Assembly (NCBI RefSeq): GCF_039812505.1
Contig: NZ_JBDIAQ010000111.1
Span: 1-11,689 of the forward strand
DNA: 11,689 nucleotides
Direction of reading: 5' to 3'
Source of the DNA: Intrasporangium_A sp039812505
GTDB lineage: Bacteria; Actinomycetota; Actinomycetes; Actinomycetales; Dermatophilaceae
In this document: one piece after another, positions 1 to 6,029 of the stretch
Layout: every line of letters begins with the position of its first letter
How positions within the stretch are numbered: position 1 is the first letter of the stretch
The notes under the pieces: model-generated
What the model saw: the letters and a program-made list of their open reading frames with translations, nothing else
Told to the model about the DNA's origin: nothing
The model's database searches: none
Made by a program: the position numbers and the translations under genes

Positions 1-50
1 CATGCGCCAAGCCTACGGACCGCGCCCGGGCCGGGTGGGCGGCATACCCG

Positions 51-815
51 TCAGGGGGCGGTGGCGCCGATCCGGCGCGCGATGTCCGTGGCGGCGCTCC
101 GGGTGGCGGCGACGAGCTCGGCCAGGTGGTCCGCCGACCCGTCCTGCGAACGGAAGGTCAGGGCGATAGCCGCGAACGGCCGGCGGGCCCGGTCCAGGAC
201 GGGCACCCCGACCGAGGAGATGTCCGGCGTGACCGTGCCGTCCTCACGGGCGAACCCCTCCGCCCGGGTCCGCGCGAGCAGGCCGCGCAGCTCGGTCAGC
301 GACGTCGGACCATGCCCGGTGCGCTGCACCAGGACGGCGCGGTCGCGGTACAGCGCGCGGATGCGTGACTGGGGCAGCGCCGACAGCATGGCCAGGCCGC
401 TGGCGGTCAGGTGGGCGGGCAGCCGGACGCCGACGTCCGTGACGAGGGTGGGCTGCCCCACGGCGCGTTCCTCGAGCAGGTAGATGACGTCGTGCCCGTC
501 GAGCGTCGCGAAGTGGGCGTTGCGCCCGACCTCGTCCACCAGCCGCCGGATGGTCGCGCGGGCGAGCCGCCCGAGCGGAGTCTGACGCTGGTAGGCCGAA
601 CCCAGCTCGTAGGCGGCGCAGCCGAGTCCGAAGCGCCGCTCTCGGGTGTAGTGGGTCACGTAGCCCCGCCCGCCGAGCACCTTGAGCAGGTGGTAGACCG
701 ACGACCGGGGCAGCCCGAGGTCCCGGGCGATCGCGGCCGCAGGCACCGGCTCCGCGTGCCGGGACAGGTGCTCCAGCACGTCGAGGGCGTTGGCCGCGGC
801 CGGCGCGTTCGCCAT
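51..815 (-). CDS. IclR-family transcriptional regulator
   Basis: The 254-aa protein has the IclR layout. An N-terminal winged helix-turn-helix lies at about residues 8-60 (ALDVLEHLSRH, then the recognition-helix region LGLPRSSVYHLLKVL). A C-terminal ligand-binding domain of about 180 residues follows, including the typical VGVRLPAHLTASGLAMLSALP stretch, and the length is normal for the family. Family knowledge: such proteins bind DNA as dimers or tetramers and respond to small catabolic effectors. The start ATG at 815 is supported by a GGAAGG ribosome-binding site about 7 bases upstream (complement of 823-828). It lies downstream of the YbaK-like gene on the same strand, and hutF diverges on the other side of that gene. 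A role in controlling histidine-use genes is therefore plausible but is inferred from position only; the effector cannot be read from the sequence. Confidence 0.93.
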   Translation of the reverse strand: MANAPAAANALDVLEHLSRHAEPVPAAAIARDLGLPRSSVYHLLKVLGGRGYVTHYTRERRFGLGCAAYELGSAYQRQTPLGRLARATIRRLVDEVGRNAHFATLDGHDVIYLLEERAVGQPTLVTDVGVRLPAHLTASGLAMLSALPQSRIRALYRDRAVLVQRTGHGPTSLTELRGLLARTRAEGFAREDGTVTPDISSVGVPVLDRARRPFAAIALTFRSQDGSADHLAELVAATRSAATDIARRIGATAP

Positions 816-887
816 CGGGCTGCCTTCCGTGTGACGTTCGTCAGTCTCGATGGTAGGTCCGGTGGCAGGCCCACCGACAGGTGCCGG

Positions 888-907
888 GCGTCTCGGGCCC
901 GAGACGC
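888..907. promoter_or_regulatory. 20-bp perfect palindrome upstream of the IclR gene
   Basis: The sequence GCGTCTCGGGCCCGAGACGC is perfectly self-complementary. It lies 73-92 bases upstream of the IclR start and 41 bases after the stop of the YbaK-like gene. A second, smaller inverted repeat (CGGTGG-CAGGC-CCACCG) is at 860-876. As RNA the palindrome would fold into an 8-bp stem with a 4-base loop, so it could end transcription of the upstream gene, although no T-run follows. As DNA it could be an operator, for example for IclR autoregulation. The two readings cannot be separated from sequence alone. Confidence 0.4.
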
Positions 908-948
908 GGCGCCGACCGCAGCGGCGTCATCCGGCCGGGCGCGGGCGG

Positions 949-1467
949 TCAGGACCGTCGGGTCGGCTCGTCGGAGATATCGGCAACGGTCGCCTCGAAC
1001 AGCCGGATGACGTCGTCGCCGTTCACCACCAGACCCACCCCGTGCGCCCCGCCGCCGATGCTGACCCGCCGCCCGACCAGGTGACTGTCGGCGATGACCG
1101 GCAGCCGCTCCCTGGCCCCGAACGGGGTGATCGTCCCGCGCTCGTAACCGGTCACCTGCCTCGCCGCGGCGGCGTCCGGCATGGAGATCCGGTTCGTGCC
1201 GAGCAGGGCGCGCACCTTGGCCCAGGAGAAGACCCGGTCGCCCGGGACGAGGACGAACACGTGCTCACCCTCCGACCGGCGCACGACCAGGGTCTTGACG
1301 AGGTCCGCCGGTGCGATGCCGTACGCGGCGGCTGCCTCGGCGAGGCTGCCCACCCGGCCGATGCGCCGGACCTCGACCTGGATCCCGGCCGCCCGGGCCG
1401 CCTCGATCGCGGGGGTGCTCGCAGCGTGCTGCGCTCCCGTATCGCCCCCCGCGTCGCCTCCGGCCAT
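949..1467 (-). CDS. YbaK/EbsC-family aminoacyl-tRNA deacylase
   Basis: The 172-aa protein matches the YbaK/ProX-like trans-editing family, which hydrolyses mis-charged aminoacyl-tRNA (for example Cys-tRNA(Pro)) in the cytoplasm. Family marks are LVKTLVVRR with the likely catalytic lysine K58, FVLVPGDRVFSWAKVRALLG, the signature VTGYERGTITPFG at about 105-117, and GGGAHGVGLVVNGDDVIRLF near the C-terminus. The ATG at 1467 is chosen although the frame stays open to 1698. The extra N-terminal part would be Arg/Ser/Pro-rich with no family similarity, and a TANNNT box sits exactly 6 bases before this ATG, as in leaderless genes. It diverges from hutF across about 195 bases. The amino acid and tRNA specificity are not readable. 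It is probably unrelated to histidine breakdown despite its position. Confidence 0.9.
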   Translation of the reverse strand: MAGGDAGGDTGAQHAASTPAIEAARAAGIQVEVRRIGRVGSLAEAAAAYGIAPADLVKTLVVRRSEGEHVFVLVPGDRVFSWAKVRALLGTNRISMPDAAAARQVTGYERGTITPFGARERLPVIADSHLVGRRVSIGGGAHGVGLVVNGDDVIRLFEATVADISDEPTRRS

Positions 1468-1473
1468 GACCCC

Positions 1474-1479
1474 ACTGTA
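1474..1479 (-). promoter_or_regulatory. candidate -10 box, leaderless start of the YbaK-like gene
   Basis: On the minus strand the sequence reads TACAGT, then six bases (GGGGTC), then ATG at 1467. A TANNNT box with this spacing places the transcription start at or next to the A of the start codon, the arrangement common in actinobacterial leaderless mRNAs. No purine-rich ribosome-binding site fits this start. No convincing -35 box is visible. Confidence 0.5.
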
Positions 1480-1647
1480 GGAGCGTCGCCGCGGTGGTCG
1501 GCCACCGGACGGGGACGGCCGCCCGCGGCGAGGGGGGCATGACGAGATCACGCGGATGTGACCCTCACTTGCAGGACAACGGCCGCGGTGGCTGAGAGGA
1601 TGGGAGCACCGCAGCCGCGTCGGGCCGCCGCTGGCCCGCGTTGACGC

Positions 1648-1655
1648 GAGGAGGG
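1648..1655 (+). promoter_or_regulatory. ribosome-binding site that fixes the hutF start
   Basis: GAGGAGGG lies 6 bases before ATG 1662. It selects this start over an in-frame TTG at 1641, which has no such site and would add only seven residues. Confidence 0.8.
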
Positions 1656-1661
1656 TGCGAC

Positions 1662-2996
1662 ATGACCGCGTTCTGGTGCGAGCACGCTTGGCTGACAAGT
1701 GGCTTCGCCCACAGGGTACGTCTCGTCGAGGCGGGCGGGATCCTCAAGGAGGTCCAGAGCGGCGTGGACCCGCAGCCCGGTGACGTCTGGCTCGACGGCG
1801 TGACGCTTCCGGGCATGGCCAACACCCACAGCCATGCCTTCCACCGAGCGCTCCGCGGCCGGGTCAACGGCGGCGGCGGCAACTTCTGGAGCTGGCGCGA
1901 GCAGATGTATGCCGTTGCCGCGCAGCTCAACCCGGACACCTACTTCGCCCTGGCCCGGGCCGTGTACGCCGAGATGGTCGCCGCGGGGATCACGCTGGTC
2001 GGGGAGTTCCACTACGTCCACCACCGCCCGGGCGGCAAGCCCTTCGGCGACCCGAACGCGATGAGCCTGGCCCTGCGGCACGCGGCCGAGGAGGCGGGAC
2101 TCCGGCTGACGCTGCTCGACACGTGCTACCTGGCGGGGGGCCTGACCGGCGACGGTCACACCCCGCTGCACCCGGGCCAGCTGCGCTTCAGCGACGGGTC
2201 GGTCGAGGCCTGGGCCACCCGGATGTCGGCGCGCCGGCACGAGACCGACCGGGTCCGACTCGGTGCGGCCATCCACTCGGTGCGGGCGGTGCGTCGCGAG
2301 GACCTGCCCGAGGTGGTCGCCGCCGCCGGGGACCTGCCGCTGCACATCCACCTGTCCGAGCAGCACGGCGAGAACCTGGCCTGCCAGATGTACTACGGCC
2401 GGACGCCCGCACAGCTGCTGGCCGATGCCGGCGCCCTGGGCCCGAGCGTGACGGCCGTGCACGCGACCCACCTGACCGACGAGGACATCGAGCTCGTCGG
2501 GGGGACGGGCACCGGAGTGTGTATCTGCCCGACCACGGAGCGCGACCTGGCCGACGGGATCGGCCCGTCCCGGGCCCTTTACGACGCCGGGTCGCCGATC
2601 AGCCTCGGCACCGACCAGCACGTGGTCATCGACCCGTTCGAGGAGCTGCGCGGGCTCGAGATGAACGAGCGCCTGGTGTCCAACGAACGCGACCGCTTCT
2701 CGCCGGCCGACCTGCTCCTGGCGGTCACCTTCAACGGCTACCGTGCGCTCGGCTGGTCGGACGGCGGGCACCTGTCCAAGGGGGCGTTGGCCGACTTCGT
2801 CACCGTGCGCACCGACACCGTCAACACCGCCGGTGCGGCGCCGGAGCAGATCCTCTACGCCGGGGTCGCCTCCGACGTCTCGACGGTCGTGGTCGGCGGC
2901 GACGTCGTCGTGACCGAGGGCCACCATCGGCTCGGCGACCTGGGGCGGCTGCTCGAGACCTCGATCCAGCGCGTCATCGGGGGCTCGGCGTACTGA
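1662..2996 (+). CDS. hutF: formimidoylglutamate deiminase (HutF)
   Basis: The 444-aa protein is an amidohydrolase-superfamily enzyme that converts N-formimidoyl-L-glutamate to N-formyl-L-glutamate and ammonia, the five-step branch of histidine degradation. The HutF signature NTHSHAFHRALRGR is at 54-67 (metal ligands H56 and H58). HIHLSEQ at 228-234 gives ligand H230 and base E233. H267 lies in VHATHLTDED, and SLGTDQHVVIDPFEELR carries metal ligand D318. These sit, with a shift of at most two residues, where I recall the ligands and catalytic residues of the studied Pseudomonas aeruginosa enzyme. The ICPTTERDLADGIGP block is also typical. Length is normal (about 450 aa). It stands alone in the window. 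HutG, HutI, HutU and HutH would have to be elsewhere, perhaps left of position 1 beyond the IclR gene. Confidence 0.96.
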   Translation: MTAFWCEHAWLTSGFAHRVRLVEAGGILKEVQSGVDPQPGDVWLDGVTLPGMANTHSHAFHRALRGRVNGGGGNFWSWREQMYAVAAQLNPDTYFALARAVYAEMVAAGITLVGEFHYVHHRPGGKPFGDPNAMSLALRHAAEEAGLRLTLLDTCYLAGGLTGDGHTPLHPGQLRFSDGSVEAWATRMSARRHETDRVRLGAAIHSVRAVRREDLPEVVAAAGDLPLHIHLSEQHGENLACQMYYGRTPAQLLADAGALGPSVTAVHATHLTDEDIELVGGTGTGVCICPTTERDLADGIGPSRALYDAGSPISLGTDQHVVIDPFEELRGLEMNERLVSNERDRFSPADLLLAVTFNGYRALGWSDGGHLSKGALADFVTVRTDTVNTAGAAPEQILYAGVASDVSTVVVGGDVVVTEGHHRLGDLGRLLETSIQRVIGGSAY

Positions 2997-3013
2997 GGGC
3001 CGCCCGAGCGAGC

Positions 3014-3027
3014 GCCGCCCGAGCGGC
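3014..3027. terminator. short hairpin between convergent hutF and the DUF1918 gene
   Basis: GCCGC-CCGA-GCGGC forms a 5-bp GC stem with a tetraloop. It sits between the hutF stop (2996) and the stop of the convergent small gene (3028), so it could serve both strands. No T-run follows. The 12-mer GCCGCCCGAGCG occurs twice here (2999-3010 and 3014-3025). Confidence 0.35.
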
Positions 3028-3240
3028 TCAGGTCGTCGAGGACCCGCGAGCCGGCTCGGCGCCGATCCACTTGACCGAGCCCGGGCCCGGGTTGATCAGC
3101 CCGGTGTGCCCGTCCGACCACTCGACCAGGTAGGGCGGCCCGCCGTCGGCACCGTGCACCTCCCGGATCACTCCCTGACGGCTGACCTGGCCGACACGCT
3201 CGGTGGTCATCGTGATCGCGTCTCCGACGTTCGCCTTCAT
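3028..3240 (-). CDS. DUF1918 domain protein
   Basis: The 70-aa protein covers the whole DUF1918 domain. Seen are the N-terminal KANVGDAITM, then REVHGADGGPPYLVEWSDGHTGLINPGP, the hallmark of this family of small SH3-like proteins in actinobacteria. The function of the family is not established. The start is supported by a GGGAGG site a few bases upstream on the minus strand. It follows the metallo-beta-lactamase gene on the same strand after a 114-base gap with a possible hairpin, so it is probably transcribed separately. There is no signal peptide or membrane segment, so it should be cytoplasmic. Family assignment is sure; any role would be a guess. Confidence 0.9.
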   Translation of the reverse strand: MKANVGDAITMTTERVGQVSRQGVIREVHGADGGPPYLVEWSDGHTGLINPGPGSVKWIGAEPARGSSTT

Positions 3241-3316
3241 CCCTGCCTCCCTGGGGGGTCCTGCCGTGCCGGTGCTACCAGCACATCACGTCGCCGCCGT
3301 GTTCGGAAGGGCCTTG

Positions 3317-3351
3317 GTCCCGAGGCCCGGTCCGGTCCGCGTCACCGGGAC
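3317..3351 (-). terminator. GC-rich inverted repeat after the beta-CASP gene
   Basis: GTCCCG (3317-3322) pairs with CGGGAC (3346-3351), and an alternative inner pairing joins CCCGGT (3326-3331) with ACCGGG (3344-3349). It lies directly after the stop codon of the minus-strand gene ending at 3355. There is no U-tract, so termination activity is only a suggestion. Confidence 0.3.
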
Positions 3352-3354
3352 GGG

Positions 3355-4737
3355 TCAGTCCAGCAGGACGCGCTCGAGGTAGCGCGGCACCGAGACCGCG
3401 CAGTCGAGCTCACCGCGGATCCGGTCGGCCAGCGCCCGGCTGGCGGCGGCCTCTCCGTGCACGACGTGGACCGTCTCGGGTGGCTCGGGCAGCTCGGCGA
3501 GCCACCCGACGAGCTCGTCGGCGTCGGCGTGCACCGAGAAGTCCTCGAGCTGGACCACCTCGGCCCGCACGCGCACGTAGCGACCTGCCATCTTGACCTC
3601 GCGCGCCCCCTCGGCCAGGTCCCGACCGCGTGTCCCGACAGCCTGGTAGCCGGTCAGCAGCACGGTGTTGCGGGCCTGGGGCAGCAGGTGCGCGAGGTGA
3701 TGGATGACCCGCCCCCCCGTGGCCATGCCGGAGGCGGACACGATGATGCACGGCTGCCCCGGGTTGTTCAGCCGGATCGATTCCTCGGCGGTCCGGGCCG
3801 CGTGCAGCTGCGGGATCGAGGCGACGGCGTCGAGGGCGGCCGGGTCGACCTCGTCGGCGTGCGCCGGGTCGTGGTAGACCGCGAGCGTGGCCAGGGCCAT
3901 CGGGCTGTCGACCCAGACCGGCACGTCCGGGACCAGGCCTCTGGCGATCAGGTCGGCCAGGGCCAGCAGCACGATCTCGGTCCGGTCCACCGCGAAGGCC
4001 GGGATCACGACCGATCCGCCGCGCCCGATGGTCCGCCGGATCGCGTCGGCCAGCACGGGGTGGTCGGGGTCGACCGCGGGGTGGCTGCGGTCGCCGTAGG
4101 TCGACTCGATGACGACCGTCCGCGCGGCCGGCGGCGGCTCCCGGTCCCGCAGGATCGGGTGGCTGCCGCGCCCGAGGTCGCCCGAGAACAGGACCGACCA
4201 GCCGTCCCCACCGACGTGGACGCACGACGAGCCGAGGATGTGCCCGGCCCGGCGGAAGCTCAGCGTCATACCGTCCAGCTCGACGACGCGACCGGGCGGG
4301 CACGGCCGCAGCAGCGCGATGGCGTGCTCGGCATCCCCGCTCGTGTAGAGCGGGCGCGGCTGAGCGTGCTTGGACCAGCCGTGGCGCCGGGCGTTCTCGG
4401 CGTCCTCCTCCTGCAGATGGGCGCTGTCGCGCAGCACGATCGCGGCGAGCGCGGCCGTCGCGGGTGTCACGTGGACCGGGCCGGCGAACCCCTCGCGGAC
4501 CAGCGCGGGCAGGTAGCCGCAGTGGTCGAGGTGGGCGTGGGTCAGGGCGACGTCGCCGATCGTGCTCGGGTCCACCGGCAGCGCGTCCCAGTTGCGGCGG
4601 CGCCACTCGCGCTCGCCCTGGTAGAGGCCGCAGTCGACCAGCAGCCGCCGGTCGCCCCGGTCGAGGAGGAACTTGCTGCCGGTTACGGTCCCGGCTGCAC
4701 CGAGGAACGTCAGGGACGGGTCCGGCCGGATACCCAT
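3355..4737 (-). CDS. beta-CASP metallo-beta-lactamase-fold RNase-like protein
   Basis: The 460-aa protein starts with a metallo-beta-lactamase fold. The zinc motif THAHLDHCGYLP is at 66-77 (H67, H69, D71, H72), the next ligand is H166 in AGHILGSS, and D187 lies in FSGDLGR. It continues with beta-CASP marks: ESTYGDRSHP at 211-220, IPAFAVDRTE, DSPMA, SASGMATGGRVIHHL, then SVHADADEL and the C-terminal VVHGE of the RNA-specificity (RMMBL) region. This is the CPSF73/Ysh1-like bacterial group, distinct from RNase J by its shorter length and motif context. A zinc-dependent RNA nuclease is the expected activity; the real substrate is unknown. It begins 8 bases after the DUF4235 stop with no clear ribosome-binding site of its own, so translation is probably coupled to that gene. 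No motif is broken. Confidence 0.93.
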   Translation of the reverse strand: MGIRPDPSLTFLGAAGTVTGSKFLLDRGDRRLLVDCGLYQGEREWRRRNWDALPVDPSTIGDVALTHAHLDHCGYLPALVREGFAGPVHVTPATAALAAIVLRDSAHLQEEDAENARRHGWSKHAQPRPLYTSGDAEHAIALLRPCPPGRVVELDGMTLSFRRAGHILGSSCVHVGGDGWSVLFSGDLGRGSHPILRDREPPPAARTVVIESTYGDRSHPAVDPDHPVLADAIRRTIGRGGSVVIPAFAVDRTEIVLLALADLIARGLVPDVPVWVDSPMALATLAVYHDPAHADEVDPAALDAVASIPQLHAARTAEESIRLNNPGQPCIIVSASGMATGGRVIHHLAHLLPQARNTVLLTGYQAVGTRGRDLAEGAREVKMAGRYVRVRAEVVQLEDFSVHADADELVGWLAELPEPPETVHVVHGEAAASRALADRIRGELDCAVSVPRYLERVLLD

Positions 4738-4745
4738 CGGCGGGG

Positions 4746-5153
4746 TCAGGTGGTGGCCTGCCCGGCCTGCGCCTCGGAGTGCTCGAGTGCCTTCGCGAGC
4801 TTCTTCTGCGCCTTCCTCTCGCGCCTCGTCGGCTTGGTCTCGACGAGGTGCGCGGGCAGGTGCCCGGTCGAGTCCCGGAAGTACTTCGCGGCCTTGCGCT
4901 CCCCGAGGATCTTCATCCCGGCCAGCAGCATCGCGGACAGGGCGGTGTACGCGACCACGTCGCGCGTGCGCGTCCCGTCGTAGTCACTCTTGACGGGTAC
5001 CGGCCGGCCGGTCAGCATCCGCCACAGCTTCGGCGCGAGAGCAGTGGCCGCCCTCGAGGCGACGACTGCCACCACGACCGTCATGACCTTCCAGACGATG
5101 TTGCCGAGCGCCCCCCCGGACGACTGCGTGCCCTCGTGCTTCGACTCTGTCAT
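4746..5153 (-). CDS. DUF4235 membrane protein
   Basis: The 135-aa protein fits the DUF4235 family of small actinobacterial membrane proteins. It has two hydrophobic segments at about residues 19-40 (IVWKVMTVVVAVVASRAATALA) and 67-86 (VVAYTALSAMLLAGMKILGE). Between them is the family motif around MLTGRPVP, and KYFRDSTGHLPAH follows. A strongly basic, lysine- and arginine-rich tail (about 105-120) presumably faces the cytoplasm. Function is unknown. It is the first gene of a two-gene unit with the beta-CASP protein, which might put that nuclease near the membrane, but this is inference. Its ATG at 5153 is preceded by TACTCT with a 6-base gap, again the leaderless pattern, and it diverges from the TPP-riboswitch transcript. 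Confidence 0.88.
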   Translation of the reverse strand: MTESKHEGTQSSGGALGNIVWKVMTVVVAVVASRAATALAPKLWRMLTGRPVPVKSDYDGTRTRDVVAYTALSAMLLAGMKILGERKAAKYFRDSTGHLPAHLVETKPTRRERKAQKKLAKALEHSEAQAGQATT

Positions 5154-5159
5154 AGGGCC

Positions 5160-5169
5160 AGAGTAGAGT
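5160..5169. promoter_or_regulatory. overlapping divergent -10 boxes (candidate bidirectional promoter)
   Basis: The ten bases AGAGTAGAGT contain TAGAGT on the plus strand (5164-5169) and, on the minus strand, TACTCT (complement of 5160-5165). The two TANNNT boxes share two base pairs. The minus box is 6 bases from the DUF4235 start codon, giving leaderless transcription. The plus box would start RNA near 5176, about 30 bases before the TPP aptamer. No good -35 box is seen on either side. Confidence 0.42.
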
Positions 5170-5204
5170 CAGCGCTGGAACAACTGAACACGCACGACCC
5201 CACC

Positions 5205-5296
5205 ACACGACAGGGGAGCGCACCACGCGCTGAGAGTGCGGCACCGCCGCAGACCCTCGAACCTGCTCCGGTTAGCACCGGCGAAGGGAGTCGGGA
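5205..5296 (+). promoter_or_regulatory. TPP riboswitch (THI-box aptamer)
   Basis: All conserved blocks of the thiamine-pyrophosphate aptamer are present in order. P1 is CGAC (5208-5211) with GTCG (5290-5293). Then come GGGGAGC (5213-5219 region), GCGCTGAGAG with the invariant CTGAGA at 5230-5235, a variable stem GCGGC-ACC-GCCGC (5238-5250), ACCCTCGAACCTG (5252-5264 region), the stem CCGG-TTAGCA-CCGG and the terminal GCGAAGGGAG (5281-5290). The P3 stem is short. The aptamer lies about 100 bases before ykoE, so intracellular TPP should repress the transporter. This also supports the assignment of the next two genes to thiamine or precursor uptake. Confidence 0.96.
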
Positions 5297-5350
5297 CATC
5301 TCAGGCCCACAGTCGCTGCGTCGCTGTTCACGACGTATGCCGCTGTGTGC

Positions 5351-5397
5351 CTCCCCGCGGTATCCATCCTTGAGTTACCCGGGAGTTGTCGAACAAC
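5351..5397 (+). promoter_or_regulatory. candidate riboswitch expression platform at the ykoE start
   Basis: CTCCC (5351-5355) is exactly complementary both to GGGAG of the aptamer's 3' strand (5286-5290) and to GGGAG just before ykoE (5381-5385), the only good ribosome-binding site there. With TPP bound the aptamer strand is occupied, so CTCCC could hide the ribosome-binding site. Without TPP the aptamer strand could capture CTCCC instead. Between the site and ATG 5399 a small hairpin GTTGT-CGA-ACAAC (5385-5397) would shorten the otherwise long spacing. No intrinsic terminator with a T-run is visible, so control at translation fits better. Confidence 0.5.
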
Positions 5398-5398
5398 C

Positions 5399-6028
5399 AT
5401 GAAGGACATCACCGCGTCCGCCCCGCTCGCGCGCTGGCGGACCATCGACCTGCTCACCTGCGCCTTCCTGGGCGTCGCGTTCGGCGTCGCCTACTGGGGC
5501 TGGGGCCTGCTCTACGAGGCCCCCTCGACGGTCGTGAAGGCCGTCTTCCCGCCGCTCGCGGCGCTCTTCGCCTGGCCGTGGCTGGTGGCCGGGATCGTCG
5601 GGATGCTCGTCATCCGCCGGCCCGGCGCGGCCGTCTTCACCGAGCTGCTCGCCGCGGTCGTCTCGGCCCTCGTGGGAACCCAGTGGGGCCTGACGACGCT
5701 CGTGTCGGGCTTCGTCCAGGGCCTCGGTGTCGAGCTCGGCTTCGCCGCCTTCGGGTATGTCGCCTTCCGCTGGGGGCCGCTGCTGGTCGGCGGGTTCCTC
5801 GGCGGCGCCTTCGAGGCCGTCTACGAGTGGTATTCGTACTGGCAGGACTGGGCCTGGAGCTACAAGATCGCCTACCTTTTCCTCTTCGGCGCCTGCGTCG
5901 CGGTATTCGGCTCGCTGCTCGCCCTCGGGCTGACCCGGCTGCTGGCCAATGCCGGCGCGCTGAACCCGTTCCCGCCGGGGCAGGAGGTCCGCGAGCGGCA
6001 GGCGATGCGGGAGCGGCAGGCGATCTGA
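5399..6028 (+). CDS. ykoE: YkoE, substrate-binding (S) component of a thiamine/pyrimidine ECF transporter
   Basis: The 209-aa integral membrane protein matches YkoE, the S component of the ECF transporter for thiamine or its hydroxymethylpyrimidine part. It has about five to six hydrophobic segments, starting at LLTCAFLGVAFGVAYWGWG (19-37). Other family marks are VVKAVFPPLAALFAWPWLVAGIVGMLVIRRPGAA in the first half and FVQGLGVELGFAAFGY, GGFLGGAFEAVYEWY in the second. These conserved aromatic residues probably line the ligand pocket. ATG 5399 is chosen because an in-frame GTG at 5345 would add 18 residues with no similarity and lies before the ribosome-binding site. A TPP riboswitch precedes it, and the energising subunits start one base after its stop. 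Confidence 0.94.
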   Translation: MKDITASAPLARWRTIDLLTCAFLGVAFGVAYWGWGLLYEAPSTVVKAVFPPLAALFAWPWLVAGIVGMLVIRRPGAAVFTELLAAVVSALVGTQWGLTTLVSGFVQGLGVELGFAAFGYVAFRWGPLLVGGFLGGAFEAVYEWYSYWQDWAWSYKIAYLFLFGACVAVFGSLLALGLTRLLANAGALNPFPPGQEVRERQAMRERQAI

Positions 6029-6029
6029 G

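Noticed and set aside
841..853. Lone copy of the 21-bp repeat (CAGTCTCGATGG resembles CACTCTCGATGG)
   Set aside because: Only about a dozen bases match, with one mismatch, and the flanks do not follow the unit. One such match can be chance in this base composition.
1468..1698. Longer N-terminus for the YbaK-like protein
   Set aside because: The extension is low-complexity Arg/Ser/Pro sequence without family similarity and would overlap the hutF start region. The start at 1467 has a well-placed -10 box.
5345..5398. Upstream GTG start for YkoE
   Set aside because: It would add 18 residues unlike the family, has no ribosome-binding site and would lie inside the riboswitch expression region.
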